NCBI RefSeq assembly: GCF_023015905.1
Contig: NZ_JALKBD010000018.1
Location: 1-64,000 of the forward strand
Direction: 5' to 3'
Source: Arenibacter sp. F20364
GTDB lineage: Bacteria; Bacteroidota; Bacteroidia; Flavobacteriales; Flavobacteriaceae
Length of the DNA: 64,000 nucleotides
The notes beneath the pieces are model-generated. The model made no database searches and was not told the origin of the DNA. It worked only from the letters and a program-made list of their open reading frames with translations. Numbering within the stretch: the first letter of the stretch is position 1; the number at the start of each line of letters is the position of its first letter. Position numbers and translations under genes: made by a program. Shown here piece by piece: positions 28,102 to 36,398 of the stretch.

Positions 28102-28161
28102 GCAAAGCATCATTGTAGTATAACTATATAAAAGGCTTGTCATCACGACAAGCCTTTTTTT
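28083..28161 (+). promoter_or_regulatory. trp attenuator with competing hairpins
   Basis: Four segments are visible. Segment 1 (28083-28089) pairs with segment 2 (28096-28102) in 7 bp. Segment 2, extended to 28097-28108, can instead pair with segment 3 (28135-28147) in about 10 bp with small loops. Segment 3 (28131-28141) pairs with segment 4 (28147-28157) in a perfect 11-bp stem followed by a T run, which is the terminator. A ribosome stalled at the Trp codons would cover segment 1, free segment 2 and prevent termination. Confidence 0.82.
28131..28161 (+). terminator. Terminator of the trp leader (segments 3 and 4)
   Basis: AAAGGCTTGTC, loop ATCAC and GACAAGCCTTT followed by seven T residues form a strong intrinsic terminator 58 bases before trpE. 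Confidence 0.92.
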
Positions 28162-28218
28162 CGTTTATCATACAAATCAAAAACCTATTGGCACAGAGTA
28201 GCAATTAAAAGAACAATC

Positions 28219-29616
28219 ATGAAATACCAGTTAGTATCACATCATAAAAAAATACTTGCGGACACTATTACCCCTGTAAGTGTTTATTTAAAAATTAGAG
28301 ATCGTTTTCCCAACAGTATATTGCTGGAAAGTAGTGACTACCATGCCAACGACAACAGTTTCTCCTATATATGCTGTAATCCCATAGCTTCCATAAAAGT
28401 AGAAAACGAGGTCGTTACAAAGCAATTCCCGGACGGTTCCATTGTGGAAATCAGCATTGATGAACAAACGGACATCCCCAATATTTTGCATGATTTTAGT
28501 CAAAAATTTGAATCCCAGAACAACAACTTTAAGTTTATAAACAATGGTTTGTTCGGGTATATGGCCTATGATGCAGTGCGGTATTTTGAAGACATAGACA
28601 TCTCCAAAAAAAGCAATAGTATCTCCATTCCGGATATCTATTACGCCATTTATCAAAATATAGTGGCCATAAACCATTTCAAAAACGAAGCCTATATTTT
28701 TGCGCACTGTTATGAAACGGAAAATAACATTGGGGAAATAGAACAGATTCTCAACGCCAAAAACTTTGCCTCCTACAATTTTTCCAAAGAAGGAAATCCA
28801 GTCTCCAACTTAAAGGACGAGGAATATAAAGAGCAGGTAGAACTGGCCAAAAAACATTGTAACAGAGGCGATGTTTTTCAGTTGGTTTTGTCCAGAAGGT
28901 TCTCTCAAGAATTTAAGGGGGACGAATTCAACGTTTACAGGGCCCTAAGATCCATAAATCCTTCTCCCTATTTATTTTATTTTGATTATGGGGATTTCAA
29001 AATTTTTGGCAGTTCTCCTGAAGCTCAATTGATAGTAAAAGAGGGCAAGGCAGAAATTCATCCTATTGCAGGAACGTTTAAAAGAACGGGGAACGATGAA
29101 CAGGATGCAGAATTGGCCAAGAAATTAAAAATAGACGACAAAGAGAATAGCGAGCATGTTATGTTGGTAGATCTTGCCAGAAACGATCTAAGCCGAAACG
29201 GCACTATGGTAAAAGTGGAGAACTATAGGGAAGTACAATTCTTTTCCCATGTAATCCATTTGGTTTCCAAGGTAACCGGACAAAAGAAAAAAGACATCCC
29301 TACCATGAAAGTGGTTGCGGATACCTTTCCTGCCGGTACCTTAAGCGGTGCCCCCAAACATATGGCCATGCAACTCATTGAAAGATATGAAAAAACCACT
29401 AGGGGCTATTACGGGGGAGCCATAGGCTTTATGGACTTCCACGGGAATTTTAACCATGCCATAATGATCCGGACCTTTTTAAGTAAGAACCATCAATTGC
29501 ATTACCAGGCCGGTGCAGGTTTGGTAGCCGCTTCCAATCCTGAAAATGAACTTCAGGAAACTTACAACAAACTGGGGGCTTTGACCAAAGCACTTGAAAT
29601 AGCGGAAACCATATAA
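28219..29616 (+). CDS. trpE: Anthranilate synthase component I
   Basis: The 465-residue protein converts chorismate to anthranilate with ammonia supplied by TrpG. The tryptophan feedback motif LLES (residues 34-37) is present in the N-terminal region. The chorismate-binding domain carries GDVFQLVLSRRFSQEF, the segment HPIAGTFKR and the C-terminal GGAIGFMDFHGN and YQAGAGLVAASNPENE. It is the first gene of trpEGDCFBA, downstream of the attenuator, so both its activity and its transcription appear tryptophan-controlled. Confidence 0.97.
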   Translation: MKYQLVSHHKKILADTITPVSVYLKIRDRFPNSILLESSDYHANDNSFSYICCNPIASIKVENEVVTKQFPDGSIVEISIDEQTDIPNILHDFSQKFESQNNNFKFINNGLFGYMAYDAVRYFEDIDISKKSNSISIPDIYYAIYQNIVAINHFKNEAYIFAHCYETENNIGEIEQILNAKNFASYNFSKEGNPVSNLKDEEYKEQVELAKKHCNRGDVFQLVLSRRFSQEFKGDEFNVYRALRSINPSPYLFYFDYGDFKIFGSSPEAQLIVKEGKAEIHPIAGTFKRTGNDEQDAELAKKLKIDDKENSEHVMLVDLARNDLSRNGTMVKVENYREVQFFSHVIHLVSKVTGQKKKDIPTMKVVADTFPAGTLSGAPKHMAMQLIERYEKTTRGYYGGAIGFMDFHGNFNHAIMIRTFLSKNHQLHYQAGAGLVAASNPENELQETYNKLGALTKALEIAETI

Positions 29617-29705
29617 AATTAACTCCAATCAATTTTGCCTTGAACTTAATTGGCAAGGGATACGGCAAGAACAATATAAGATGTTCCAAAGAGGACAACA
29701 ACAGT

Positions 29706-30329
29706 ATGAAAGAAAAGACAGATAATACAGCGAATACCATCCCCCAGGGAACCTCCGTATTGGTTATAGACAATTACGATAGTTTTACGTATAACCTGGT
29801 CCACTATCTGGAGGATCTGGATTGCACCGTAACCGTTAAGAGAAATGACCAAATACATCTCGAGGAAATCGAGGCCTTTGATAAGATCGTTCTTTCCCCT
29901 GGACCAGGTATACCCGATGAGGCAGGTTTGTTGAAAGAGATCATTGAGATGTACGCACCTTCAAAAAGTATATTTGGGGTATGTTTGGGACAGCAGGCCA
30001 TAGCCGAAGTTTTTGGAGGTTCTTTGGTAAATATTGACCAGGTCTACCACGGTATAGCTACCAAAATTGATGTTGTGAAAGACGATATCCTTTTTGAAGG
30101 ATTGCCAAAAGAAATTGAGGTGGGCCGATATCACTCTTGGGTAGTTGATCCAGTACTTCCAGAAATTTTGGAAGCCACCTCGTATGACGAAAATGGACAA
30201 GTAATGTCCTTGCGCCACAAAGTATATGATGTAAGTGCGGTACAGTTTCACCCAGAATCGGTGTTGACTCCACATGGCAAGAAAATATTGGAAAATTGGG
30301 TAACCACCCCTGCTCCTAGCAAAGGATAG
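29706..30329 (+). CDS. trpG: Anthranilate synthase component II (glutamine amidotransferase)
   Basis: This class I amidotransferase supplies ammonia to TrpE. The motif VLVIDNYDSFTYNLVHYLE begins near residue 19; the nucleophile lies in GVCLGQQAIAE, and the catalytic His and Glu in VQFHPESVLTPHG. The start at 29706 (207 residues) leaves an N-terminal tail of about 17 residues that the family usually lacks; an in-frame start at 29640 would make it longer still. The true start is uncertain. Confidence 0.93.
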   Translation: MKEKTDNTANTIPQGTSVLVIDNYDSFTYNLVHYLEDLDCTVTVKRNDQIHLEEIEAFDKIVLSPGPGIPDEAGLLKEIIEMYAPSKSIFGVCLGQQAIAEVFGGSLVNIDQVYHGIATKIDVVKDDILFEGLPKEIEVGRYHSWVVDPVLPEILEATSYDENGQVMSLRHKVYDVSAVQFHPESVLTPHGKKILENWVTTPAPSKG

Positions 30330-30386
30330 AGCCTAATAAAACGAATTTGAGAATTTGTACAAAAATTAAATTTTAACCAAAACAAA

Positions 30387-30419
30387 CCTTTTCCTAAAGA
30401 GAGGGATGGAGAGAGACTT
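30387..30419. repeat. Possible dispersed-repeat fragment in the trpG-trpD gap
   Basis: The purine-rich TTTTCCTAAAGAGAGGGATG resembles a repeat family common between Bacteroidota genes; its minus-strand translation reads SLSLGKG, close to the usual SLGEG form. It also places a GGAG near the trpD start, which may act as a chance ribosome binding site. The family assignment is from recall. Confidence 0.35.
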
Positions 30420-31412
30420 ATGAAAGATATTCTAAACAAACTGATCAATCACGATGTACTTCCAAAAGAGGATGCCAAACAGGTATTGGTCAATATTGCC
30501 AAAGGCGATTACAATACCAGTCAGATTGCCGCCTTTTTAACTGTTTATATGATGCGCAGTGTCACCATAGAGGAGTTGGAAGGTTTTAGAGATGCCTTGT
30601 TAGAGCTATGTTTGGCGGTGGATCTATCCCAGTACAACCCCATTGACCTGTGCGGCACTGGTGGTGACGGCAAGGACACCTTCAATATTTCTACATTGGC
30701 AAGCTTTGTAACGGCGGGGGCCGATGTTAAGGTAACCAAACATGGTAACTACGGAGTTTCGTCCAAATGTGGCAGCAGTAATGTCATGGAATTTTTGGGA
30801 ATTAAATTTAGTAATGATGCCGAATTTCTTGAAAAATGTATCGACGAGGCAGGTATCTGTGTATTGCACGCCCCCTTATTTCACCCGGCTATGAAAAATG
30901 TGGCCCCTATACGTAGGGAATTGGGGGTAAAGACTTTCTTTAATATGTTGGGCCCAATGGTAAATCCGGCCTTCCCAAAGAACCAAATGGTTGGGGTATT
31001 TAATTTGGAATTGGCAAGAATGTATGGCTACCTATACCAAAAGACCGATAAGAATTTTACGGTATTGCACGCCCTGGACGGTTACGATGAAATATCGTTG
31101 ACAGGAAATACAAAAACCATCACCAATCGTTCAGAGGGAATGTTAAAACCTTCAGATTTTGGAGTTGAAACAATCTCCGCATCGGACATCGTTGGTGGAG
31201 ATAGTATTGAAGAATCTGCACAGGTTTTCCTTAATGTTTTACAGGGAAAGGGAAGCACACCCCAGAACAATGTGGTCTGTGCCAATGCAGGTATCGCAAT
31301 AGCCACCGTAAAGGGACTTAGCCCCATGGAAGGTTTTGAAGAAGCCAAGGAATCGTTGCTAAGCGGGCGTGGATTGGCAGCACTTAAAAAATTACAGGCG
31401 TTAAGTAAATAA
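30420..31412 (+). CDS. trpD: Anthranilate phosphoribosyltransferase
   Basis: The 330-residue enzyme joins anthranilate to PRPP. The PRPP and anthranilate sites are clear: CGTGGDGKDTFNIST (residues 78-92), KHGNYGVSSKCGSSNVMEFLG (107-127) and KTFFNMLGPMVNP (near 173). It is not fused to TrpG. It is the third gene of the operon, 90 bases after trpG. Confidence 0.97.
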   Translation: MKDILNKLINHDVLPKEDAKQVLVNIAKGDYNTSQIAAFLTVYMMRSVTIEELEGFRDALLELCLAVDLSQYNPIDLCGTGGDGKDTFNISTLASFVTAGADVKVTKHGNYGVSSKCGSSNVMEFLGIKFSNDAEFLEKCIDEAGICVLHAPLFHPAMKNVAPIRRELGVKTFFNMLGPMVNPAFPKNQMVGVFNLELARMYGYLYQKTDKNFTVLHALDGYDEISLTGNTKTITNRSEGMLKPSDFGVETISASDIVGGDSIEESAQVFLNVLQGKGSTPQNNVVCANAGIAIATVKGLSPMEGFEEAKESLLSGRGLAALKKLQALSK

Positions 31413-31456
31413 ATTAATAATAAAATGGCTTGGAGTAAGCCAGCTTAATAGTTGCG

Positions 31457-32239
31457 ATGAATATACTGGACAAAATAGTTTTGGATAAGAGAAAGGAAGT
31501 CGATTTAAAAAAATCGATTATCCCGGTTTCCCAGTTGGAAGCCTCCGTATTGTTTCACAGGCCCACGGTTTCCTTGGCAAATGCCTTAAAAAACAGTCAA
31601 AGTGGGATTATCGCAGAACACAAACGCAGGTCTCCGTCCAAATCTGTCATCAATCAAAACAACAGCGTTGCAGATGTAGCTGTGGGTTACGAAAAAGCAG
31701 GAGCCTGTGGCATGTCCGTTTTAACCGACGGAAAATATTTTGGAGGTTCCCTAGACGATCTATTGTTGGCCAGGGCATCGGTACAAATGCCCTTGCTCCG
31801 CAAGGAATTTATCATTGACGAGTATCAATTATTGGAGGCAAAGGCATTTGGTGCGGACGTTATATTATTGATTGCTGCCATTTTGACCCGAGATGAGATA
31901 AAAGCGTTTTCAGAATTTGCCAAAAAATTGCATTTGGATGTATTGTTGGAAGTCCATGACGAACGGGAATTACAGAAATCCATTATGCCCAGCTTGGATA
32001 TGCTGGGCGTTAACAATCGCAATTTAAAGACTTTCGAAGTAAGTCTGGATACTAGCAAAACGCTATCGAAATTAATTCCTGACGATTTTGTGAAGGTTTC
32101 CGAAAGCGGAATAAGCTCCACCGCAGCCATTCAAGAATTAAGACCCTTTGGATATAAAGGATTTTTAATTGGTGAAAATTTTATGAAAACGGACAATCCT
32201 GGAGAGAGTGCCCTTCAGTTTATTAAATCGATTAACTAA
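31457..32239 (+). CDS. trpC: Indole-3-glycerol phosphate synthase
   Basis: The 260-residue TIM-barrel enzyme closes the indole ring. The catalytic loop AEHKRRSPSKS (residues 53-63), the LRKEFIIDEYQ strand and LGVNNRNLKTFEVS, SESGI are diagnostic. It follows trpD by 44 bases and is separate from TrpF, unlike the fused enzyme of E. coli. Confidence 0.97.
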   Translation: MNILDKIVLDKRKEVDLKKSIIPVSQLEASVLFHRPTVSLANALKNSQSGIIAEHKRRSPSKSVINQNNSVADVAVGYEKAGACGMSVLTDGKYFGGSLDDLLLARASVQMPLLRKEFIIDEYQLLEAKAFGADVILLIAAILTRDEIKAFSEFAKKLHLDVLLEVHDERELQKSIMPSLDMLGVNNRNLKTFEVSLDTSKTLSKLIPDDFVKVSESGISSTAAIQELRPFGYKGFLIGENFMKTDNPGESALQFIKSIN

Positions 32240-32253
32240 AGAACAAAATAGCC

Positions 32254-32907
32254 ATGAAACTGAAAGTGTGTGGAATGAAAATGAATACCTTGGAGGTGGC
32301 CACCCTTAATCCAGATTATCTTGGCTTTATATTTTGGGAACCCTCCAAAAGATTTTTTAAGGGAACTATGCCCGAATTACCAACTTCCATTAAAAAAGTA
32401 GGTGTCTTTGTAGATGCTTCCTTGGAAGAAATTATGGAACAGATCTTCACCCATGGTCTGAAGGCAGTGCAATTGCACGGCAATGAAAGCCCGGAATACT
32501 GTGGCACCCTGAAAAAATCAACAAACGACAGTTCTAAAGCTTTAGGGGTGACCAACTTAGAAATCATCAAAGTATTCTCTATAAAAGATGATTTTGATTT
32601 TAGTATTTTGACTCCCTATGAAGCTGTATGCGATTTTTATCTTTTTGATACCAAAGGAAAATTACCCGGAGGCAATGGATTCACCTTTTGTTGGGAAGTC
32701 CTAAAAAACTATCCATCCACCAAGCCTTATTTTTTAAGTGGGGGAATAGGTTTGGATGAAATCAAAAAAATAAAGGAATTTCAACAAAGACCGGAATCCA
32801 AATATTGTTACGCCATTGATGTCAATAGTAAATTTGAAACGGAACCGGGTTTAAAGGATGTTGAGCAATTGAAAAAGTTTAAAAAAGAAGTAGTGAAAAG
32901 TGAGTAG
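32254..32907 (+). CDS. trpF: Phosphoribosylanthranilate isomerase
   Basis: The 217-residue TIM-barrel enzyme performs the Amadori rearrangement before TrpC. The catalytic cysteine lies in KVCGMK (residues 3-8) and the general acid in YLFDTKGKLPGGNG; LSGGI and DVNSKFETEPGLKD bind phosphate near the C-terminus. GLKD carries a Ser-to-Glu-Pro variation typical of Bacteroidota. It starts 14 bases after trpC. Confidence 0.95.
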   Translation: MKLKVCGMKMNTLEVATLNPDYLGFIFWEPSKRFFKGTMPELPTSIKKVGVFVDASLEEIMEQIFTHGLKAVQLHGNESPEYCGTLKKSTNDSSKALGVTNLEIIKVFSIKDDFDFSILTPYEAVCDFYLFDTKGKLPGGNGFTFCWEVLKNYPSTKPYFLSGGIGLDEIKKIKEFQQRPESKYCYAIDVNSKFETEPGLKDVEQLKKFKKEVVKSE

Positions 32908-32923
32908 TGAATATTGGGGCGGT

Positions 32924-32957
32924 ATGTTATAGTAGGCAGTGACAGTTGGCGGTAGAC
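32924..32957 (+). repeat. Degenerate GGCAGT-type repeat in the trpF-trpB gap
   Basis: GTAGGCAGTGACAGTTGGCG contains two to three imperfect GGCAGT/GACAGT units. Similar short arrays occur between genes of flavobacteria. It is too short and worn to be a functional array. Confidence 0.35.
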
Positions 32958-33001
32958 TATAAAACATTAATATCCCAACACTGATATCTAAATAAAGAAC
33001 A

Positions 33002-34183
33002 ATGAATTACAACGTAGACGAAAAAGGATATTATGGAGAATTCGGCGGAGCTTATATTCCCGAAATGCTCTACCCTAATGTTGAAAACCTTAGACAGCAG
33101 TATCTGGAAATAATGGCGGAACCTTCCTTTAAAAAGGAATTCGATCAATTATTGAAAGATTACGTAGGCAGGCCTTCTCCCCTGTATTTTGCCAAACGTT
33201 TATCCGAAAAGTATAACACCAAGGTATATTTGAAGCGGGAAGACCTTAATCATACCGGTGCACATAAGGTAAATAACACCATTGGTCAGATATTAATGGC
33301 CAAGCGCTTGGGCAAGACTAGGGTCATTGCCGAAACTGGTGCCGGTCAGCACGGCGTGGCCACTGCTACGGTATGTGCCCTTATGGGCATGGAGTGCATC
33401 GTTTATATGGGTGAAATAGATATTGCCAGGCAAGCACCCAATGTTGCCCGTATGAAAATGCTGGGAGCAGAGGTAAGACCTGCATTATCCGGTAGCAGGA
33501 CCCTAAAGGATGCTACCAATGAGGCCATTAGGGACTGGATCAATAACCCCGTGGATACCCATTATATTATTGGATCTGCCATAGGGCCACATCCCTACCC
33601 GGATATGGTGACCAGATTTCAGTCCATTATTTCCGAAGAGATAAAATGGCAATTGAAGGAAAAAGAAGGCAGGGAAAATCCTGATTATGTAGTTGCTTGT
33701 ATAGGTGGCGGTAGTAATGCTGCTGGCACCTTCTATCATTTTCTACACGAAAAGGAAGTGGGCATTATAGCTGTGGAAGCTGCCGGACATGGCGTGGACA
33801 GCGGTGAAAGTGCCGCAACCTCTGTTCTTGGAAAAATGGGGATTATACACGGCTGCAAAACCTTATTGATGCAAACTGCCGATGGACAGATTACAGAGCC
33901 CTATTCCATTTCTGCAGGACTGGATTATCCTGGGGTCGGTCCCATGCATGCGCATCTGTACAAAACGGGCAGGGCCGAGTTTATTGCCGTAACGGACGAC
34001 GAAGCTATGCATGCCGGGATGGTATTGTCCAAATTGGAAGGGATTATTCCCGCCATTGAATCCTCACATGCGTTTGCCATTTTGGAAACCAGAAAATTCC
34101 GACCAGACGATGTAGTAGTCTTTAACCTATCGGGCCGTGGGGATAAGGATTTGGATACGTATATAAAATATTTTAAACTGTAA
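33002..34183 (+). CDS. trpB: Tryptophan synthase beta chain
   Basis: The 393-residue PLP enzyme makes tryptophan from indole and serine. The PLP lysine is Lys89 in [14 protein letters not shown], the phosphate-binding loop is [10 protein letters not shown], and GETGAGQHG-type residues ([13 protein letters not shown]) lie near 115-125. It is the canonical TrpB1 type that pairs with TrpA, whose gene follows after 48 bases. Confidence 0.98.
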   Translation: MNYNVDEKGYYGEFGGAYIPEMLYPNVENLRQQYLEIMAEPSFKKEFDQLLKDYVGRPSPLYFAKRLSEKYNTKVYLKREDLNHTGAHKVNNTIGQILMAKRLGKTRVIAETGAGQHGVATATVCALMGMECIVYMGEIDIARQAPNVARMKMLGAEVRPALSGSRTLKDATNEAIRDWINNPVDTHYIIGSAIGPHPYPDMVTRFQSIISEEIKWQLKEKEGRENPDYVVACIGGGSNAAGTFYHFLHEKEVGIIAVEAAGHGVDSGESAATSVLGKMGIIHGCKTLLMQTADGQITEPYSISAGLDYPGVGPMHAHLYKTGRAEFIAVTDDEAMHAGMVLSKLEGIIPAIESSHAFAILETRKFRPDDVVVFNLSGRGDKDLDTYIKYFKL

Positions 34184-34193
34184 ACTTCTTTGG

Positions 34194-34214
34194 CATTCCC
34201 GCAAAATGGGAATG
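34194..34214 (+). repeat. Hairpin with ATTCCC/GGGAAT arms in the trpB-trpA gap
   Basis: CATTCCC and GGGAATG flank a 7-base loop just before the trpA start. It resembles the palindrome at 35239-35258 and may be a worn copy of the same dispersed repeat. Confidence 0.4.
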
Positions 34215-34231
34215 AAAAAAATATAACTGGA

Positions 34232-34996
34232 ATGAACAGAATTCATCAAAAATTACAAGAGGACCAAAAATTATTATCCATATATTTTACCGCTGGTTAC
34301 CCTTCTTTAAACGATACGGCAAAAATTATCCAAGACCTCGAAAAAAACGGCGTGGATATGATCGAGATCGGATTGCCTTTTAGTGATCCGTTGGCAGATG
34401 GCCCCACCATACAGGCAAGCTCTACCCACGCCCTGAAGAATGGGATGACTACCGAAATATTATTTCAGCAGTTAAAGGATATTAGAAAAACTGTTTCCAT
34501 GCCCTTGATCCTTATGGGTTATTTCAACCCCGTTCTGCAATATGGGGTAGCCGAATTTTGCAAAAAATGTCAGGAAACTGGAATAGACGGACTTATTTTA
34601 CCCGATTTGCCATTAGACGTTTACCAGAAAGAGTATGAAGCTATTTTTAAGAAATATGGCCTTGTCAATATTTTCTTGATTACCCCACAAACAAGTGATG
34701 CCCGTATCCAACAAATCGATGCTGCTTCAGACGGATTTATTTATATGGTAAGTTCCGCAAGCGTAACGGGTTCCCAAGATGGTTTCGGCAATAGCCAGGA
34801 ATCGTACTTTAAACGAATCGCCGGTATGAAATTAAAAAACCCACAGGTAGTAGGGTTTGGAATAAGCAATTCTGAAACCTTCCGGCAAGCTACCAAACAG
34901 GCAAAGGGAGCCATTATAGGCTCGGCCTTTATTAAATTTCTGACACAAAATGGTGTAGATAAAATTGGGGATTTTGTGAAGGGAATTCGAAAATAG
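34232..34996 (+). CDS. trpA: Tryptophan synthase alpha chain
   Basis: The 254-residue TIM-barrel enzyme cleaves indole-3-glycerol phosphate and passes indole to TrpB. The catalytic Glu45 lies in VDMIEIGLPFSDP and Asp56 in PLADGP; SSASVTGSQ and GFGIS bind phosphate. The ATG at 34232 fits the family start; an in-frame TTG at 34190 would lie inside a hairpin and is rejected. It is the last enzyme gene of the trp operon. Confidence 0.96.
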   Translation: MNRIHQKLQEDQKLLSIYFTAGYPSLNDTAKIIQDLEKNGVDMIEIGLPFSDPLADGPTIQASSTHALKNGMTTEILFQQLKDIRKTVSMPLILMGYFNPVLQYGVAEFCKKCQETGIDGLILPDLPLDVYQKEYEAIFKKYGLVNIFLITPQTSDARIQQIDAASDGFIYMVSSASVTGSQDGFGNSQESYFKRIAGMKLKNPQVVGFGISNSETFRQATKQAKGAIIGSAFIKFLTQNGVDKIGDFVKGIRK

Positions 34997-35005
34997 AACA
35001 AGGCA

Positions 35006-35221
35006 ATGGAGATAATCAATAATTGGAAAATAGTATTGCTTTTGTGCCTGACCCTAGGTCTAGCGCCTTATTTTCCGGAACCACATATTCTAGGGAAACT
35101 AAAATGGATAATGGGCGGTGCTAACGGAATGAAACCCATGGATTGGTTTGATGTAGTACTACATGGCTTTCCTTTTGTTTTGTTGATCAGGTTACTGGTC
35201 ATCAAGGTAATTAAAAAATAA
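35006..35221 (+). CDS. Small two-helix membrane protein
   Basis: This 71-residue protein has two hydrophobic segments, at about 8-22 and 51-68, around a conserved-looking loop (FPEPHILGKLKWIMGG and MKPMDWFDVVLHGFP). I recall the same pattern in many Bacteroidota proteins of unknown function, sometimes labelled as transporter-related without evidence. It begins 9 bases after trpA and may be cotranscribed with the trp operon; no role in tryptophan metabolism can be inferred. Confidence 0.7.
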   Translation: MEIINNWKIVLLLCLTLGLAPYFPEPHILGKLKWIMGGANGMKPMDWFDVVLHGFPFVLLIRLLVIKVIKK

Positions 35222-35238
35222 ACACTAAACATTTATGG

Positions 35239-35258
35239 ATTCCTGCCTGCGCAGGAAT
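35239..35258. repeat. Palindromic dispersed-repeat fragment
   Basis: ATTCCTGC, a 4-base loop and GCAGGAAT form a perfect 8-bp stem. The surrounding GGATTCCTGC...GCAGGAATGACA form is a common intergenic palindrome in bacterial genomes. It could also serve as a weak terminator after the trp operon, but there is no T run. Confidence 0.5.
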
Positions 35259-35377
35259 GACATACTATGTAAAAGGATGGCCGCCTTAACATTCCCTAAC
35301 AAAGGTTTACAAGTCTCTTAACGGAAATTCCCGGAACATTTTATTAAGTTGGAAATGAACCTTAAAACTTAATAAGA

Positions 35378-35521
35378 ATGGGAATTATGAATGATAAGAG
35401 AAAGTTTAAAAGAAAAGTGGAACAATCCAATCCCACCAATCCTACAGGGAATACCAAGGTGGATACAAACACCTTCGATATTGAAAAGGATACTATAAAA
35501 GAGCAACAGAATAAGCATTAA
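35378..35521 (+). CDS. Small hydrophilic protein, 47 residues
   Basis: The ORF encodes a highly charged peptide (MGIMNDKRKFKRKVEQSN at its start, ending TIKEQQNKH). It is preceded by an AT-rich stretch and followed, 68 bases later, by a strong plus-strand terminator that has no other obvious gene to serve. That context supports a real gene. No family is recognised. Confidence 0.5.
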   Translation: MGIMNDKRKFKRKVEQSNPTNPTGNTKVDTNTFDIEKDTIKEQQNKH

Positions 35522-35564
35522 AAATAATAAGCCGTTCCACTAGATGAACATGGGTGGGATAATG

Positions 35565-36272
35565 CTAAAAGAATTCTTTATACTGCATAACCCTGAAATC
35601 GATCGTATTGATTTCAGGGTTTTTTCTTTTCATGTTTTTATAGGCCTCCAAACTCCCAACAGCCCTATTGGCTGCTCCGGATGGCGCGGTCAGGGATACA
35701 GTTTTTATGAACCTCCTGTTTCCTGGCAAAGGCAGCTCGTTGGAGAATAATTTATGCTCCTTTTCGGAACTTTGTAATTCGAATTGATGAACCCGTGGAA
35801 CCTCATTGGAAACCAATTCCAGGGCAGCTCCATGTTCCTTAAGATATTTTCTAAAAAAATACTCTGGACCATTTTTACTATTGCCCCCTGTGAACAGCAA
35901 AGTGTCCACCTTGGAATAGGCTTTCAGATAACCGAACATATCCCTCAATACAATATTTTCCATCCCTAGGTCCGAAGCATCTATTTTGGAACGTTCTGCA
36001 CTCTGCACTATATCACATATACCTATTTTTCGCTCCTTTAGAAAATCCATTCGCTGCTGTATGGCCTGTTCCGTAGTTTCAAAATCCAAATTCAATCCAA
36101 AAATTCGATCTAAAATTGGCCACAATTGGCCATCCCGGCTACCATAGCAAAAATTAACATCCCCTTCCTTTAAATCACCCATAGTAAATCTGGGAGGTGG
36201 CAGGGTTCCTACAATCAACTTTGTGGCGTCCTCGAATAAAAAGGGCTCGAACGGATGGGAATGAAGAAACAT
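35565..36272 (-). CDS. Uracil-DNA glycosylase-like protein
   Basis: This 235-residue protein has features of the uracil-DNA glycosylase superfamily: an N-terminal strand with LIVGTLPPPRF (residues 19-29), a central GICDIVQSAERSKIDASD segment, and TVSLTAPSGAANRA near 190. The GTLPPP motif differs from the GxDPY of classical family 1 enzymes, so DNA repair activity is plausible but unproven. Its last codons overlap a plus-strand terminator hairpin. Confidence 0.7.
   Translation of the reverse strand: MFLHSHPFEPFLFEDATKLIVGTLPPPRFTMGDLKEGDVNFCYGSRDGQLWPILDRIFGLNLDFETTEQAIQQRMDFLKERKIGICDIVQSAERSKIDASDLGMENIVLRDMFGYLKAYSKVDTLLFTGGNSKNGPEYFFRKYLKEHGAALELVSNEVPRVHQFELQSSEKEHKLFSNELPLPGNRRFIKTVSLTAPSGAANRAVGSLEAYKNMKRKNPEINTIDFRVMQYKEFF
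35589..35626 (+). terminator. Terminator embedded in the 3' end of the converging gene
   Basis: CCCTGAAATC and GATTTCAGGG form a perfect 10-bp stem with a 9-base loop followed by six T residues on the plus strand. It probably ends the transcript of the small ORF at 35378-35521, and lies inside the C-terminal codons of the leftward gene. Confidence 0.8.
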
Positions 36273-36327
36273 ATTGGAAAATTGTATGAATAATGGACTT
36301 GGACTTACAAAGGTAAACGGACAAACT

Positions 36328-36374
36328 AAAAAAGTTGCAGGGAACTCCCAAAAATTGGGTTTATCCCTGCAACT
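36328..36374 (-). terminator. Terminator after pyruvate carboxylase
   Basis: Reading leftward, an 11-bp stem (AGTTGCAGGGA with TCCCTGCAACT) encloses a second CCCA/TGGG stem and is followed by six T residues. It starts 25 bases after the pyc stop. Confidence 0.85.
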
Positions 36375-36398
36375 GTAATGTTTAAAATGACCTGCTAT

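Noticed and set aside
32924-32957. Functional short-repeat array in the trpF-trpB gap
   Set aside because: Only two or three imperfect units are present; it is listed only as a worn repeat.
34190-34231. Upstream TTG start for trpA
   Set aside because: It lies in a hairpin, adds 14 unconserved residues, and the ATG at 34232 gives the normal family start.
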